Source: an uncultured Oscillospiraceae bacterium
GTDB taxonomy: Bacteria > Bacillota > Clostridia > Oscillospirales > Oscillospiraceae
Direction of reading: 5' to 3'
Assembly: GCA_944387065.1 (NCBI GenBank)
Contig: CALXDM010000001.1
Span: 306,913-370,912, forward strand
Length of the DNA: 64,000 nt
This document shows, piece after piece, positions 44,046 to 52,147 of the stretch (position 1 is its first letter; every line of letters starts with the position of its first letter). Position numbers and translations under genes: made by a program. The notes beneath the pieces are model-generated. The model made no database searches. It saw nothing but the letters and a program-made list of their open reading frames with translations, and was not told the DNA's origin.

Positions 44046-44582
44046 TCACTCCAGGATCGTGTACGGCCCCCGCACCAACAGCTGGACCGTATCTGAGGCT
44101 GCCTGCACCGTGCAGCCCCCCTCTCCCACCAGGTGCAGGTGGTTGACCGCCAGCTCCTGCCCGGCGCCCAGCTGGGTCCCGGCGCTGGCGTCGATCAGTT
44201 CCCCATCCTGGCACCAGGCCGCGCCTACGCGCACCACCAGCTCGCACCCCGCCTGGCCCACCAGGCTCTGTCCCGGGCTCAGGGTGACGGCCTGGAACAG
44301 CGCGCTCTCTCCCGCCTCCAGGCCCGCAATGGCCTCCTGCACCTGGGCGTTCCAACCGGAGATGGCCTGCTCCAGCCGCTGCTGCAGCTGCTGGCGTTGG
44401 GCCGTGACTGCCTGCTCCACCGTGTCCTCCACCTGGGGCTGGAACACCTGCTCCAGGTAGCTCAGGGTGATCAGCGGGTCCTCCTGGCCGCCCGCGGTGG
44501 CCGCATAGGCCACCGTGACCACCAACACCGCCGCGCACGCCATGGCCACGGCCAGTTTCCACTTGCGCTGGATCAGCTTCAT
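44046..44582 (-). CDS. Secreted or membrane-anchored coiled-coil protein, function unknown
   Basis: The protein is 178 aa. A basic N terminus and hydrophobic stretch (residues 6-28, ending VAYAATA) form a signal peptide or anchor. Residues 38-95 are helical and glutamine/glutamate-rich (VEQAVTAQRQQLQQRLEQAISGW), compatible with a coiled coil. The C-terminal 75 residues look like a small beta domain with two cysteines (C113 and C156) plus one at 124. I do not recognise a family. No strong promoter is seen; the nearest upstream gene is mazF, 161 bp away behind a hairpin. Confidence 0.65.
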   Translation of the reverse strand: MKLIQRKWKLAVAMACAAVLVVTVAYAATAGGQEDPLITLSYLEQVFQPQVEDTVEQAVTAQRQQLQQRLEQAISGWNAQVQEAIAGLEAGESALFQAVTLSPGQSLVGQAGCELVVRVGAAWCQDGELIDASAGTQLGAGQELAVNHLHLVGEGGCTVQAASDTVQLLVRGPYTILE

Positions 44583-44705
44583 CAGTATGCTCCTCCGTTC
44601 TCTGTCTCTCCCCGCCCTCTGGGGGGATGGATGGATGCTATGTTCCCCTGCCGTGATTTGGATGCATGCGCCTGGATTTTCCCCGGCCGAGGGGTGATGT
44701 AGGGC

Positions 44706-44740
44706 TCCCGCCCGCCCTGGAGAAACCAGGGCGGGCGGGA
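44706..44740 (-). terminator. Hairpin terminator after mazF
   Basis: A perfect 15-bp stem (44706-44720/44726-44740) with a 5-nt AGAAA loop begins 4 bp after the mazF stop. The T-tail is weak. Confidence 0.75.
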
Positions 44741-44743
44741 CGG

Positions 44744-45112
44744 TTATACCAATCGTTCCGGGTTCAGGCCAAAGCTGACGGCAATGGCGTTATCCACCCG
44801 CCGCATGACCTGATCGTCCACCCGACCCATATGTTCCCGCAGCCGCTTCTTATCCAAGGTGCGGATCTGCTCGAGCAGCACGATGGAGTCCTTGGGCAGC
44901 CCGTAGGCGTTGGCCGCCAGGTTGATATGGGTGGGCAGCCGAGCCTTCCCCGTCTGGGAGGTGATCGCCGCGGCGATCACCGTGGGGCTGTGTTTGTTGC
45001 CGGTGTCGTTTTGCACGATGAGGACAGGACGCACGCCCCCCTGCTCGCTGCCCACCACCGGACTGAGGTCGGCATAGAAGATGTCGCCGCGTTTGACACT
45101 ACTGTTGTCCAC
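44744..45112 (-). CDS. mazF: MazF-type endoribonuclease toxin (PemK/MazF family)
   Basis: The protein is 122 aa. Family motifs are [31 protein letters not shown] and [21 protein letters not shown], with catalytic Arg and Thr positions retained (R28, T53 region). MazF cuts mRNA at short sequence motifs and is held inactive by MazE. A GTG at 45112 is used as start. In Bacillus the order is alr-mazE-mazF; here alr is upstream but the 183-bp gap contains no recognisable mazE. Confidence 0.93.
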   Translation of the reverse strand: MDNSSVKRGDIFYADLSPVVGSEQGGVRPVLIVQNDTGNKHSPTVIAAAITSQTGKARLPTHINLAANAYGLPKDSIVLLEQIRTLDKKRLREHMGRVDDQVMRRVDNAIAVSFGLNPERLV

Positions 45113-45295
45113 AGGATTTCACACTCCGCCGGATATAGTGCCCGGCCTGCTTTATGTAGACCGGGTACTATCATTCTCCCACGGCTCGGAGGTTTTTATA
45201 CCGATGAGGCAAAACCTCCTCGGCTCGCCGCCCGGCTCGGCCCGGCTGACCGGGCTGGCCTGGCGGGCTCCCCACCATCCTATGTCAGCACTGTC

Positions 45296-46423
45296 TCAGC
45301 GGTACACCCGGGGCACCCGGGGAGACACGGCGCACAGCAGCTCATACTGGATGGTGCCGGCCAGCTGGGCCAGCTCTTCGGCAGGCAGCCGCTCCCCGAA
45401 GATCTCCGCCTCATCCCCCGGCGCCACCTGGGCCTGTTCATCCAGCAATACCATGCACATATCCATGCACACCCGACCCAGGATGGGCCGGCGCTTACCC
45501 GCCAGCCAAACGCTGCCCTTTCCCGACAGGGCCCGGTGCAATCCATCGGCATAGCCGATGGGCAGCACCGCCACCCGTCCCCCCTGGGGCCCCATCTTGT
45601 GGGTGCAGCCGTAGCTCACCGGGGTGTCCCCCGGCAGCTGGCGCACCGCCGCCACCCGGCTTTTCAGGCTCATCACCGCCCGCAGCTCCAGCCCTTCCGC
45701 TCCCCCGCAGCCCTGGTCGGGGAGATGGCCATACAGGGCCACGCCGGGGCGCACCATGTCCAGGTGGGTACAGGGATAGTTTAGCACAGCCGCGCTGTTG
45801 GCGCAATGGCGGATTTCAAATTTCCGCCCCCAGCGCCGCTCCAGTTCGTCCAGGGTGTCCAGGAACCGGGTGAACTGCAGCATGGTATACCCCTCGTCCC
45901 CGTCGGCGGCGGCAAAGTGGGTGAAGATGCCCTCTGCCTCCAGGTTGGGCAGCGCGCACAGCGCCTGCACCGCCTGGGCCGCCTGCCGGGGGTCGTGGTC
46001 CAGCAGGCCCAGCCGGCTCATGCCGGTGTCCACCTTGACGTGCACCCGCGCCCGCCGCCCCCGCTCCAGCGCCGCCTGGGACAGGGCCTGGGCCAGGCCC
46101 GGGGTGAACACCGTCTGGGTGAATCCCCCATCCACCACCATCCCCGCCAGCGGCTCCGGCGTGGCCCCCAGGATCAGGATGGGGGCCCGAACGCCCGCCT
46201 GGCGCAGCTCCATGGCCTCATTCAGGCAGGCCACCGCCAGGTACTCCGCCCCCAGCTGCTCCAGCTTGCGGGCCACCGGCACCGCCCCGTGGCCATAGGC
46301 ATTGGCCTTGACCACCCCCAAGAACCGGCTGTTGGGGGCGCAGGCCCGCAGCGCCCGGTAGTTATGTTCCAGATGGTCCAGGCTGATCTCCGCCCAGGTC
46401 CGCATCGTCTCCAGCTTCATCAT
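45296..46423 (-). CDS. alr: Alanine racemase
   Basis: Alr is 375 aa and supplies D-alanine for peptidoglycan. It is PLP-dependent: K39 in VVKANAYGHG is the cofactor lysine, and the second catalytic residue is the tyrosine in VSYGCTHKMG (about 270). GIFTHFAAADGD and MVRPGVALYG are also typical. ATG 46423 is supported by a GGAG 7 nt upstream. It overlaps the end of the lipoprotein gene by 62 bp, which is unusually long; a later ATG (46405) would shorten this only slightly. Confidence 0.96.
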   Translation of the reverse strand: MMKLETMRTWAEISLDHLEHNYRALRACAPNSRFLGVVKANAYGHGAVPVARKLEQLGAEYLAVACLNEAMELRQAGVRAPILILGATPEPLAGMVVDGGFTQTVFTPGLAQALSQAALERGRRARVHVKVDTGMSRLGLLDHDPRQAAQAVQALCALPNLEAEGIFTHFAAADGDEGYTMLQFTRFLDTLDELERRWGRKFEIRHCANSAAVLNYPCTHLDMVRPGVALYGHLPDQGCGGAEGLELRAVMSLKSRVAAVRQLPGDTPVSYGCTHKMGPQGGRVAVLPIGYADGLHRALSGKGSVWLAGKRRPILGRVCMDMCMVLLDEQAQVAPGDEAEIFGERLPAEELAQLAGTIQYELLCAVSPRVPRVYR

Positions 46424-47030
46424 TCGTCAACTCCATGGTAAAATCGGAAAACACCAGACTCAGGCGGGTGGTCCCGTCCACACTCACCTCCGCCTGCTCC
46501 AGAGCGTGGGTGTCCGGGTCCAGCCACAGCTCATACTGGGTGCCCTCCCCCTCGGCCCGCTCCGGGTCCCGGCATTGGAGGTAGAGCTGCCGCCCCCCGT
46601 CCCCCTCCTGCCAGTCGCACCGGGCGATGTAGCCCTCCCCCAGCTGCTCCATCAGGGCAGGGACGGCGGCGATGGGGGTCAGCCCCTGGTCGTCCAGCGC
46701 ACCGATGGACAGCCCCGCCCCATCGTACTCCAGCCGTCCCTCCCCGGCCTGGATCCGGGCGGTGACGCCCGCCAGCAGCTCAGGGGCGGTGACGGTGAGC
46801 ACCGTCTCCCCCTCCCGGCTCCACACCGCGTCCAGGGTGAACTGGTAGACCTGCTGGTCGTAGTGGGCCGTCACCTCCACCTGTCCCGTCCAGCCGGACA
46901 GGGACAGGTACTCCCCCCGGATCTGGGCGGCCAGCTGCTCGGGCCTCTCCTCCTGCCCAGCCGAGCAGCCGGCCAGCGCCAAGGTCAACGTCAGAACCCA
47001 TACCGGAACCCATATCGCTCTCCTCTTCAT
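46362..47030 (-). CDS. LolA-like lipoprotein (YdcC-type position)
   Basis: The protein is 222 aa. A type II signal peptide ends in the lipobox LALAGC with C22 as lipidation site. The mature part is rich in beta strands (WTGQVEVTAHYDQQVYQFTLDAVWSREGETVLTVTAP and ATHALEQAEVSVD-like repeats), as in LolA-fold lipoproteins. B. subtilis has such a lipoprotein gene (ydcC) just before alr, so the position supports the assignment. AGGAGGGAG precedes ATG 47030. Its exact function is unknown. Confidence 0.78.
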   Translation of the reverse strand: MKRRAIWVPVWVLTLTLALAGCSAGQEERPEQLAAQIRGEYLSLSGWTGQVEVTAHYDQQVYQFTLDAVWSREGETVLTVTAPELLAGVTARIQAGEGRLEYDGAGLSIGALDDQGLTPIAAVPALMEQLGEGYIARCDWQEGDGGRQLYLQCRDPERAEGEGTQYELWLDPDTHALEQAEVSVDGTTRLSLVFSDFTMELTNDEAGDDADLGGDQPGPSGT

Positions 47031-47127
47031 ACCCGCTCCCTCCTACGCTCCAGATGGTTCCCCGCTCCGGGGGAGTCCCCGGCGAAGAAACTGCCACACC
47101 CGGCCTTCACAGGCTCCGGCTGTCCGC

Positions 47128-48000
47128 CTAAAGCCCCAGCTCCAGAATGGCCTCTGGGATCCGCTCCACCAGGTCGGAGGGGAGCATCCCATGCTCCCCC
47201 TTGTCCGCCGCGGCCAGATCCCCGGCCCTGCCGTGGAGCCACACCGCGCACACCGCCGCCCGGCCTGGGTCCAGCCCCTGGCCCAGCAGGGACAGGATCA
47301 TCCCGCCCAGCACGTCTCCGGAGCCCCCCTTGGCCATGCCCGAGTTGCCCGTGGGGTTGAGGAAGCACTGCCCGTCCGGCCAGGCCACAATGGTCCGGTG
47401 CCCCTTGCGCACCAGCACGCACCGGTGGGCTGCGGCAAAGGCCTGGGCTCCGGCCAGCCGGTCCTCCGACTGCGCTCCCCCCAGCCGGGCAAACTCCCCC
47501 TCGTGGGGGGTGAGGATGGTGGCCCCGGCCGGCCGCCTGTCCAGACTATCCATATGCCTGGCCAGCAGATTTATGCCGTCGGCGTCCACCACCAGGCCAC
47601 CCTGGGCGCCCTCCAGCAGCAGGGGCACCAGCCCCGCCGCCCGCGCCTCCTGGCCCAGGCCGGGGCCGATCAGCGCCCCGTCGCTGCCCTGTACCAGCTC
47701 CAGCACCGCCCCATCCTCCTCGGGCAGAGGACGGGCCATGGCCTCCAAGCAGCCGGCGGCCACAATGGGATAGGCCTCCGGCTGGGTGAGCACCGTCACC
47801 AGCCCCGTCCCCGTGCGCAGCGCCCCCCGGGCGGCCAGCACCGGCGCGCCGGTATAGCCCACACTGCCCCCCAGAATGAGCACCTTGCCAAAGGTCCCCT
47901 TGTGCCCGTCCGGGGGCCGCCGGGGCATCCAGCCGGCCACCAGCCTTCCGTCCACCACCCGGGCCGGCACCCCCGGCAGATCCCGCTGATCCACCTCCAT
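47128..48000 (-). CDS. nnrD: ADP-dependent NAD(P)H-hydrate dehydratase
   Basis: The protein is 290 aa and repairs hydrated NAD(P)H. It contains only the C-terminal YjeF (ribokinase-like) domain; the epimerase domain is not fused. Motifs are GKVLILGGSVGYTGAPVLAARGALRTGTGLVTV, DADGIN, ILTPHEGEFARL and the nucleotide-binding NSGMAKGGSGDVLGG. A GAGAGGGGG RBS lies before ATG 48000. It is the first gene of nnrD-lipoprotein-alr-mazF behind the promoter at 48039-48067. Confidence 0.94.
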   Translation of the reverse strand: MEVDQRDLPGVPARVVDGRLVAGWMPRRPPDGHKGTFGKVLILGGSVGYTGAPVLAARGALRTGTGLVTVLTQPEAYPIVAAGCLEAMARPLPEEDGAVLELVQGSDGALIGPGLGQEARAAGLVPLLLEGAQGGLVVDADGINLLARHMDSLDRRPAGATILTPHEGEFARLGGAQSEDRLAGAQAFAAAHRCVLVRKGHRTIVAWPDGQCFLNPTGNSGMAKGGSGDVLGGMILSLLGQGLDPGRAAVCAVWLHGRAGDLAAADKGEHGMLPSDLVERIPEAILELGL

Positions 48001-48038
48001 CCCCCTCTCTCCCGGACCCTCCAGGTTATCTGCTCCAT

Positions 48039-48067
48039 ATTATAGGGATTCCCCCCTTGCATTTCAA
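48039..48067 (-). promoter_or_regulatory. Promoter of nnrD-alr operon
   Basis: TTGAAA (48062-48067) and TATAAT (48039-48044) are spaced by 17 bp on the minus strand. The -35 box shares one base with the -35 box of the divergent pheS promoter. Confidence 0.82.
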
Positions 48068-48085
48068 CTGTTTTTATGGTATAAA
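48057..48085 (+). promoter_or_regulatory. Promoter of T-box-pheST
   Basis: TTGCAT (48057-48062) and TATAAA (48080-48085) are spaced by 17 bp. It is back-to-back with the nnrD promoter. Confidence 0.82.
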
Positions 48086-48091
48086 GGGCGG

Positions 48092-48325
48092 TAGTGTGAA
48101 AGGCGTGGAACGGGAAAATAGGGAGTTTGCCCATCTCAGAGAGAGGCGGCCGTCGGCTGAAAGCCGCCTTGACGGGGGTCCCTTGTTCGCCCGGGAGCGG
48201 CCCGTGAGAGCGGGACGGCCGCCCCCCGTTACCGGGGCTTGAGTGCGCGCGTGAGCGCGAATGCGGGTGGTACCGCGGAGGGTTTGCCTTTCGTCCCAGC
48301 TTTGGGAGGAAGGGCTTTTTTGCTG
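48092..48325 (+). promoter_or_regulatory. T-box riboswitch (tRNA-Phe) controlling pheST
   Basis: The leader has the T-box landmarks: the stem I apical region CAGAGAGAGG with GCTGAAAG (48135-48166), a probable specifier codon TTC (Phe) at 48186-48188, and the T-box sequence TGGTACCGCG (48268-48277) that pairs with the uncharged tRNA end. The terminator at 48286-48321 completes the switch. Uncharged tRNA-Phe should stabilise the antiterminator and allow pheST transcription. Confidence 0.93.
48286..48321 (+). terminator. T-box terminator
   Basis: The stem GCCTTTCGTCCCA/TGGGAGGAAGGGC (one mismatch) has a short loop and is followed by TTTTTT. It is the regulated terminator of the pheST leader. 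Confidence 0.9.
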
Positions 48326-48370
48326 CCCGGATCCCGCCGCCACGCCAACCTTGGAAAGGGAGGACCAGCC

Positions 48371-49396
48371 ATGAAAGAGCAACTGGCAGACATCCGGGCC
48401 CAGGCCCTGGCCGCCTTGGAGGCCGCCCCGGACAGCGCCCAGCTGGAGCAGCTGCGGGTGCGCTATCTGGGAAAAAAGGGGGAGCTGACCAACCTGCTCA
48501 AGCAGATGGGCCAGCTGCCCCCCGACCAGCGCCCGGCCATGGGCCAACTGGCCAACGAGGTGCGGGCCGCCCTGGAGGCGGCCTTGGAGCGCCGGGCCCA
48601 GGCCCTGGAGGAGCAGGCCCTGGAGCAGCGCCTGGCCGCCGAGGCGGTGGACGTGACCATCCCCGGCAAGCCCCCTCGCCTGGGGCACCGGCACCCCATG
48701 TCCATCGCCCTGGGGGAGATCGAGCAAGTCTTTGTGGGCATGGGCTTCACCGTGCTGGACGGCCCCGAGATCGAGCTGGCCCAGCTCAACTTCGACCGGC
48801 TCAACGCCGAGGAGGGGCACCCCTCCCGGGACTGGTCGGACACCTTTTATTTTGACACGGACAGCCGGGTGATGCTCCGCTCCCAAACCTCCCCCATGCA
48901 GGTGCGGGCCATGGACTCCATGCCCCTGCCCATCCGCATCATCGCCCCCGGCCGGGTCTACCGCAAGGACGAGGTGGACGCCACCCACTCCCCCATGTTC
49001 CACCAGGTGGAGGGGATGGTCATCGACAAGGGGGTGACCATGGCCGACCTGAAGGGCACGCTGAACACCGTGGTGGAGCAGCTGTACGGGGCGGGCACCC
49101 GCACCCGCTTCCGCCCCCACCACTTCCCCTTTACCGAGCCCTCCTGCGAGATGGACGTGCAGTGCCACAAGTGCGGCGGCGCGGGCTGCCCCACCTGCAA
49201 GGGGGAGGGGTGGATCGAGCTGCTGGGGGCGGGGATGGTCCACCCCCGGGTGCTGGAGATGGCGGGCATCGACCCTCAGGTCTACTCCGGCTGGGCCTTT
49301 GGCATCGGGCTGGAGCGCACCGCCATGCGCCGGTTCAAGATCGCCGACCTGCGCCTGATCTTTGAGAACGACGTGCGTTTCCTGGAGCAGTTTTAA
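48371..49396 (+). CDS. pheS: Phenylalanyl-tRNA synthetase alpha subunit
   Basis: PheS is 341 aa and is the catalytic subunit of the (alpha-beta)2 class II enzyme. The N-terminal coiled coil (1-90) binds tRNA. Motif 2 is RIIAPGRVYRKDEVDATHSPMFHQVEG and motif 3 is YSGWAFGIGLERTAMRRF. A cysteine cluster CHKCGGAGCPTC (about 257-268) makes a probable zinc site, as in other clostridial PheS proteins. GGGAGGACC precedes ATG 48371. It is regulated by the T-box upstream and followed by pheT after 18 bp. Confidence 0.97.
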   Translation: MKEQLADIRAQALAALEAAPDSAQLEQLRVRYLGKKGELTNLLKQMGQLPPDQRPAMGQLANEVRAALEAALERRAQALEEQALEQRLAAEAVDVTIPGKPPRLGHRHPMSIALGEIEQVFVGMGFTVLDGPEIELAQLNFDRLNAEEGHPSRDWSDTFYFDTDSRVMLRSQTSPMQVRAMDSMPLPIRIIAPGRVYRKDEVDATHSPMFHQVEGMVIDKGVTMADLKGTLNTVVEQLYGAGTRTRFRPHHFPFTEPSCEMDVQCHKCGGAGCPTCKGEGWIELLGAGMVHPRVLEMAGIDPQVYSGWAFGIGLERTAMRRFKIADLRLIFENDVRFLEQF

Positions 49397-49414
49397 GAAG
49401 GGGGAGAAGCGAAG

Positions 49415-52111
49415 ATGAAGCTGTCACGCAAGTGGCTGAAGGAATTTGTCCCGGTGGAGGCTGACGACAAGGACTTTGCCCAGGCCATGACCCTGTCCGG
49501 CTCCAAGGTGGAGACCACCGCCGACCTGGGGGCTGAGCTGCACAACGTGGTGGTGGGCCGGGTGGCCGGCCTGGAGCGCCACCCTGACTCCGACCATATG
49601 TGGATCTGCCAGGTGGACGTGGGCCAGACCCAGCCGGTGCAGATCGTCACCGGGGCCTGGAACGTCCATCCGGGAGATCTGGTCCCCGTGGCCCTGCACA
49701 ACTCCACCCTTCCCGGCGGCAAGCAGATCCGGCGCGGCAAGCTGCGGGGCCAGCTGTCCGACGGGATGCTGTGCGGCCTGGCCGAGCTGGGTCTGGACGA
49801 GCGGGACTTTCCCTACGCCGTCATCCGCCCCGCCGCCCTGCTCAACGACTACAAACCCCTGGATCCGGACAAGCCCTCCATCCCGGCGGGCATTCAGCCC
49901 GGGCAGGCGGTGTTTGGCGAGGTGGTGTGCGCCAAAGTGCTGGAGTGCGCTCCCCAGCCTGACGGCAGCTTCCACACCCGCCTGGACCTGGGCGGCTCCA
50001 CCGCCGCCCCCTCCACCATCTGCTCCAACCTGCACCCGGGGGACCTGGTGGCCTACCACACCCAGGCCGGCACCATCTGCACCCTGGACGACCTGCGCGC
50101 CCAGCAGGCGGAGTTCCCCCATTGCATCCCAGACGGCATCTTCCTCCTCCGGGAGGACTGTCGGCCCGGGGATGATATCCGCCCCATCCTCAACGCCGAC
50201 GACCATGTGGTGGAGTTTGAGATCACCCCCAACCGGCCTGACTGCCTGTCCGTCATCGGCCTGGCCCGGGAGGTGGCGGCCACCTTTGACCTGCCCCTGT
50301 CCCTCCACGAGCCGGTGGTGAAAGGGGGCGGGCCGGGGGCGCTGGATCAGCTGCTGACGGTGGACACCCCTGCGGCCGACCTGGTGCCCCGGTACACCGC
50401 CCGCATGGTGCGCAACGTGAAGATCGCCCCCTCCCCCAAGTGGATGCGGGAGCGGCTGCGGGCCATGGGAGTGCGCCCCATCAACAACATCGTGGACATC
50501 ACCAACTATGTCATGTTGGAGTACGGCCAGCCCATGCACGCCTTTGACTACCGGTATGTGCGGGGGGGACGGATCGTGGTGCGCCGGGCCGACCCCGGCG
50601 AGGAGCTGACCACCCTGGACGGCCAGGTGCGCAAGCTCACAGCCAGCCACCTGGTCATCGCCGACGACACCCGGGCCGTGGGGCTGGCGGGCATCATGGG
50701 CGGGGAGAACTCCGAGATCGTGGCCGACACCGCCGACGTGGTGTTCGAGTCGGCCTGCTTTGACGGGGCCTGCATCCGCAAGGGGGCCCTGGCCCTGGGG
50801 ATGCGCACCGAGGCCAGCGCCAAGTTTGAGAAGGGGCTGGACCCCATGAACACCCTGCCCGCCGTCAACCGGGCCTGCGAGCTGGTGGAGCTGCTGGGCG
50901 CCGGCCAGGTGGTGGACGGGGTCATCGACGTGCTCAACTTCGTGCCCCAGCCCACCCGGCTCACCCTGGAGCCTGACCGGATCAACGCCCTGCTGGGCAC
51001 CCAGGTACCCGAGGCTGAGATGGCCGCCACCCTGCGCCGTCTGGGCTTCCAGGTGGAGGGAGATCAGGTGTGCGTCCCCTCCTGGCGGGGGGATGTGAAG
51101 GCCATGGCCGACCTGGCCGAGGAAGTGGCTCGGTTCCATGGCTACGACCGCATCCCCGCCACCCTCATGCGGGGCCAGACCACCCAGGGAGGCCTCTCTC
51201 CCGCCCAGCGGTTGGAGCAGCGGCTGGGCCAGCTGAGCCGGGCCTGCGGCTATGACGAGATCATCACCTACTCCTTCCTCTCCCCCTCCAGCTATGACAA
51301 GCTGCTCTGGCCCGCCGATCATCCCGGCCGGGACAGCTTCCGCATCCTCAACCCCCTGGGGGAGGACACCTCCATCATGCGCACCACCACCCTGCCCTCC
51401 ATGCTGGACATCCTGGCCCGCAACTGGAACAATCGCAATCCCTCCGTCCGGCTGTACGAGGTGGGCCGGGTCTACCTGCCCGGCGGGGACGACGGCCTGG
51501 CCGTGGAGTCCAAGACCCTCACCCTGGGGGCCTATGGGGAGGAGATGGACTTCTTCACCCTGAAGGGCGCCGTGGAGGCCGTTCTGCAGGACCTGCGGGT
51601 CCCCCAGGTGCGCTTCCAGGCCCCTGACGGGCACCCCGACCAGCCCTCCTACCATCCCGGCCGGTGCGCCTGCGTATATAGCGGAGAGGACTGCCTGGGG
51701 CTGTTCGGCCAGATTCATCCCCTGGCCGCCCGCAACTACGGGGTGGACGGGGCGCTGTACTGCGCCCAGCTGTCCGTACAGGCCCTGGAGCGGGCCCAGG
51801 GCCCCGACCCGGAGTACCGCCCCCTGCCCAAGTTCCCCTCCGTCACCCGGGACATCGCCGTGGTGTGCGGCCAGGCCGTCACCGTGGGCCAGCTGGAGCA
51901 GGTCATCCGGGATGGGGCCGGGAGCCTGCTCCAAGCGGTCTGCCTGTTTGACATCTACCAGGGCCCCGGCATCCCCCAGGGTAAGAAGTCGGTGGCCTTC
52001 AACCTGGTGCTGCGCGCCGACGAGCGCTCCCTCACCGGCCAGGAGGCCGACGAGGAGGTGGCCGCCATCCTCCAGGCCCTGGAGCGGGAACTGGGGGCGG
52101 TGCGGCGCTGA
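49415..52111 (+). CDS. pheT: Phenylalanyl-tRNA synthetase beta subunit, with extra OB-like insertion
   Basis: PheT is 898 aa, about 100 longer than the usual 790-810. It carries tRNA-binding and editing functions. The N-terminal tRNA-binding OB domain (about 40-135) is followed by an unusual insertion at about 134-239, before the normal PDGIFLLREDCRPGDDIRPIL and EFEITPNRPDCLSVIG. The insertion itself reads like a second OB domain (VVCAKVLECAPQPDGSFHTR...NLHPGDLVAY). The B3/B4 editing, B5 and C-terminal FDX anticodon-binding domains are present. GGGGGAG precedes ATG 49415. Confidence 0.96.
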   Translation: MKLSRKWLKEFVPVEADDKDFAQAMTLSGSKVETTADLGAELHNVVVGRVAGLERHPDSDHMWICQVDVGQTQPVQIVTGAWNVHPGDLVPVALHNSTLPGGKQIRRGKLRGQLSDGMLCGLAELGLDERDFPYAVIRPAALLNDYKPLDPDKPSIPAGIQPGQAVFGEVVCAKVLECAPQPDGSFHTRLDLGGSTAAPSTICSNLHPGDLVAYHTQAGTICTLDDLRAQQAEFPHCIPDGIFLLREDCRPGDDIRPILNADDHVVEFEITPNRPDCLSVIGLAREVAATFDLPLSLHEPVVKGGGPGALDQLLTVDTPAADLVPRYTARMVRNVKIAPSPKWMRERLRAMGVRPINNIVDITNYVMLEYGQPMHAFDYRYVRGGRIVVRRADPGEELTTLDGQVRKLTASHLVIADDTRAVGLAGIMGGENSEIVADTADVVFESACFDGACIRKGALALGMRTEASAKFEKGLDPMNTLPAVNRACELVELLGAGQVVDGVIDVLNFVPQPTRLTLEPDRINALLGTQVPEAEMAATLRRLGFQVEGDQVCVPSWRGDVKAMADLAEEVARFHGYDRIPATLMRGQTTQGGLSPAQRLEQRLGQLSRACGYDEIITYSFLSPSSYDKLLWPADHPGRDSFRILNPLGEDTSIMRTTTLPSMLDILARNWNNRNPSVRLYEVGRVYLPGGDDGLAVESKTLTLGAYGEEMDFFTLKGAVEAVLQDLRVPQVRFQAPDGHPDQPSYHPGRCACVYSGEDCLGLFGQIHPLAARNYGVDGALYCAQLSVQALERAQGPDPEYRPLPKFPSVTRDIAVVCGQAVTVGQLEQVIRDGAGSLLQAVCLFDIYQGPGIPQGKKSVAFNLVLRADERSLTGQEADEEVAAILQALERELGAVRR

Positions 52112-52147
52112 GCCCCGCCCCATCTGAATCCATCGAGGAGGTGCCCC

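Noticed and set aside
45188..45219. Terminator after alr
   Set aside because: The GGAGGTTTT/AAAACCTCC hairpin has no T-tract on the minus strand after the stem, so a terminator role is not supported.
45113..45295. A possible mazE between alr and mazF
   Set aside because: No frame gives an AbrB-like or other antitoxin-like protein; the only ATG-started ORF (from 45174) runs out of frame into mazF.
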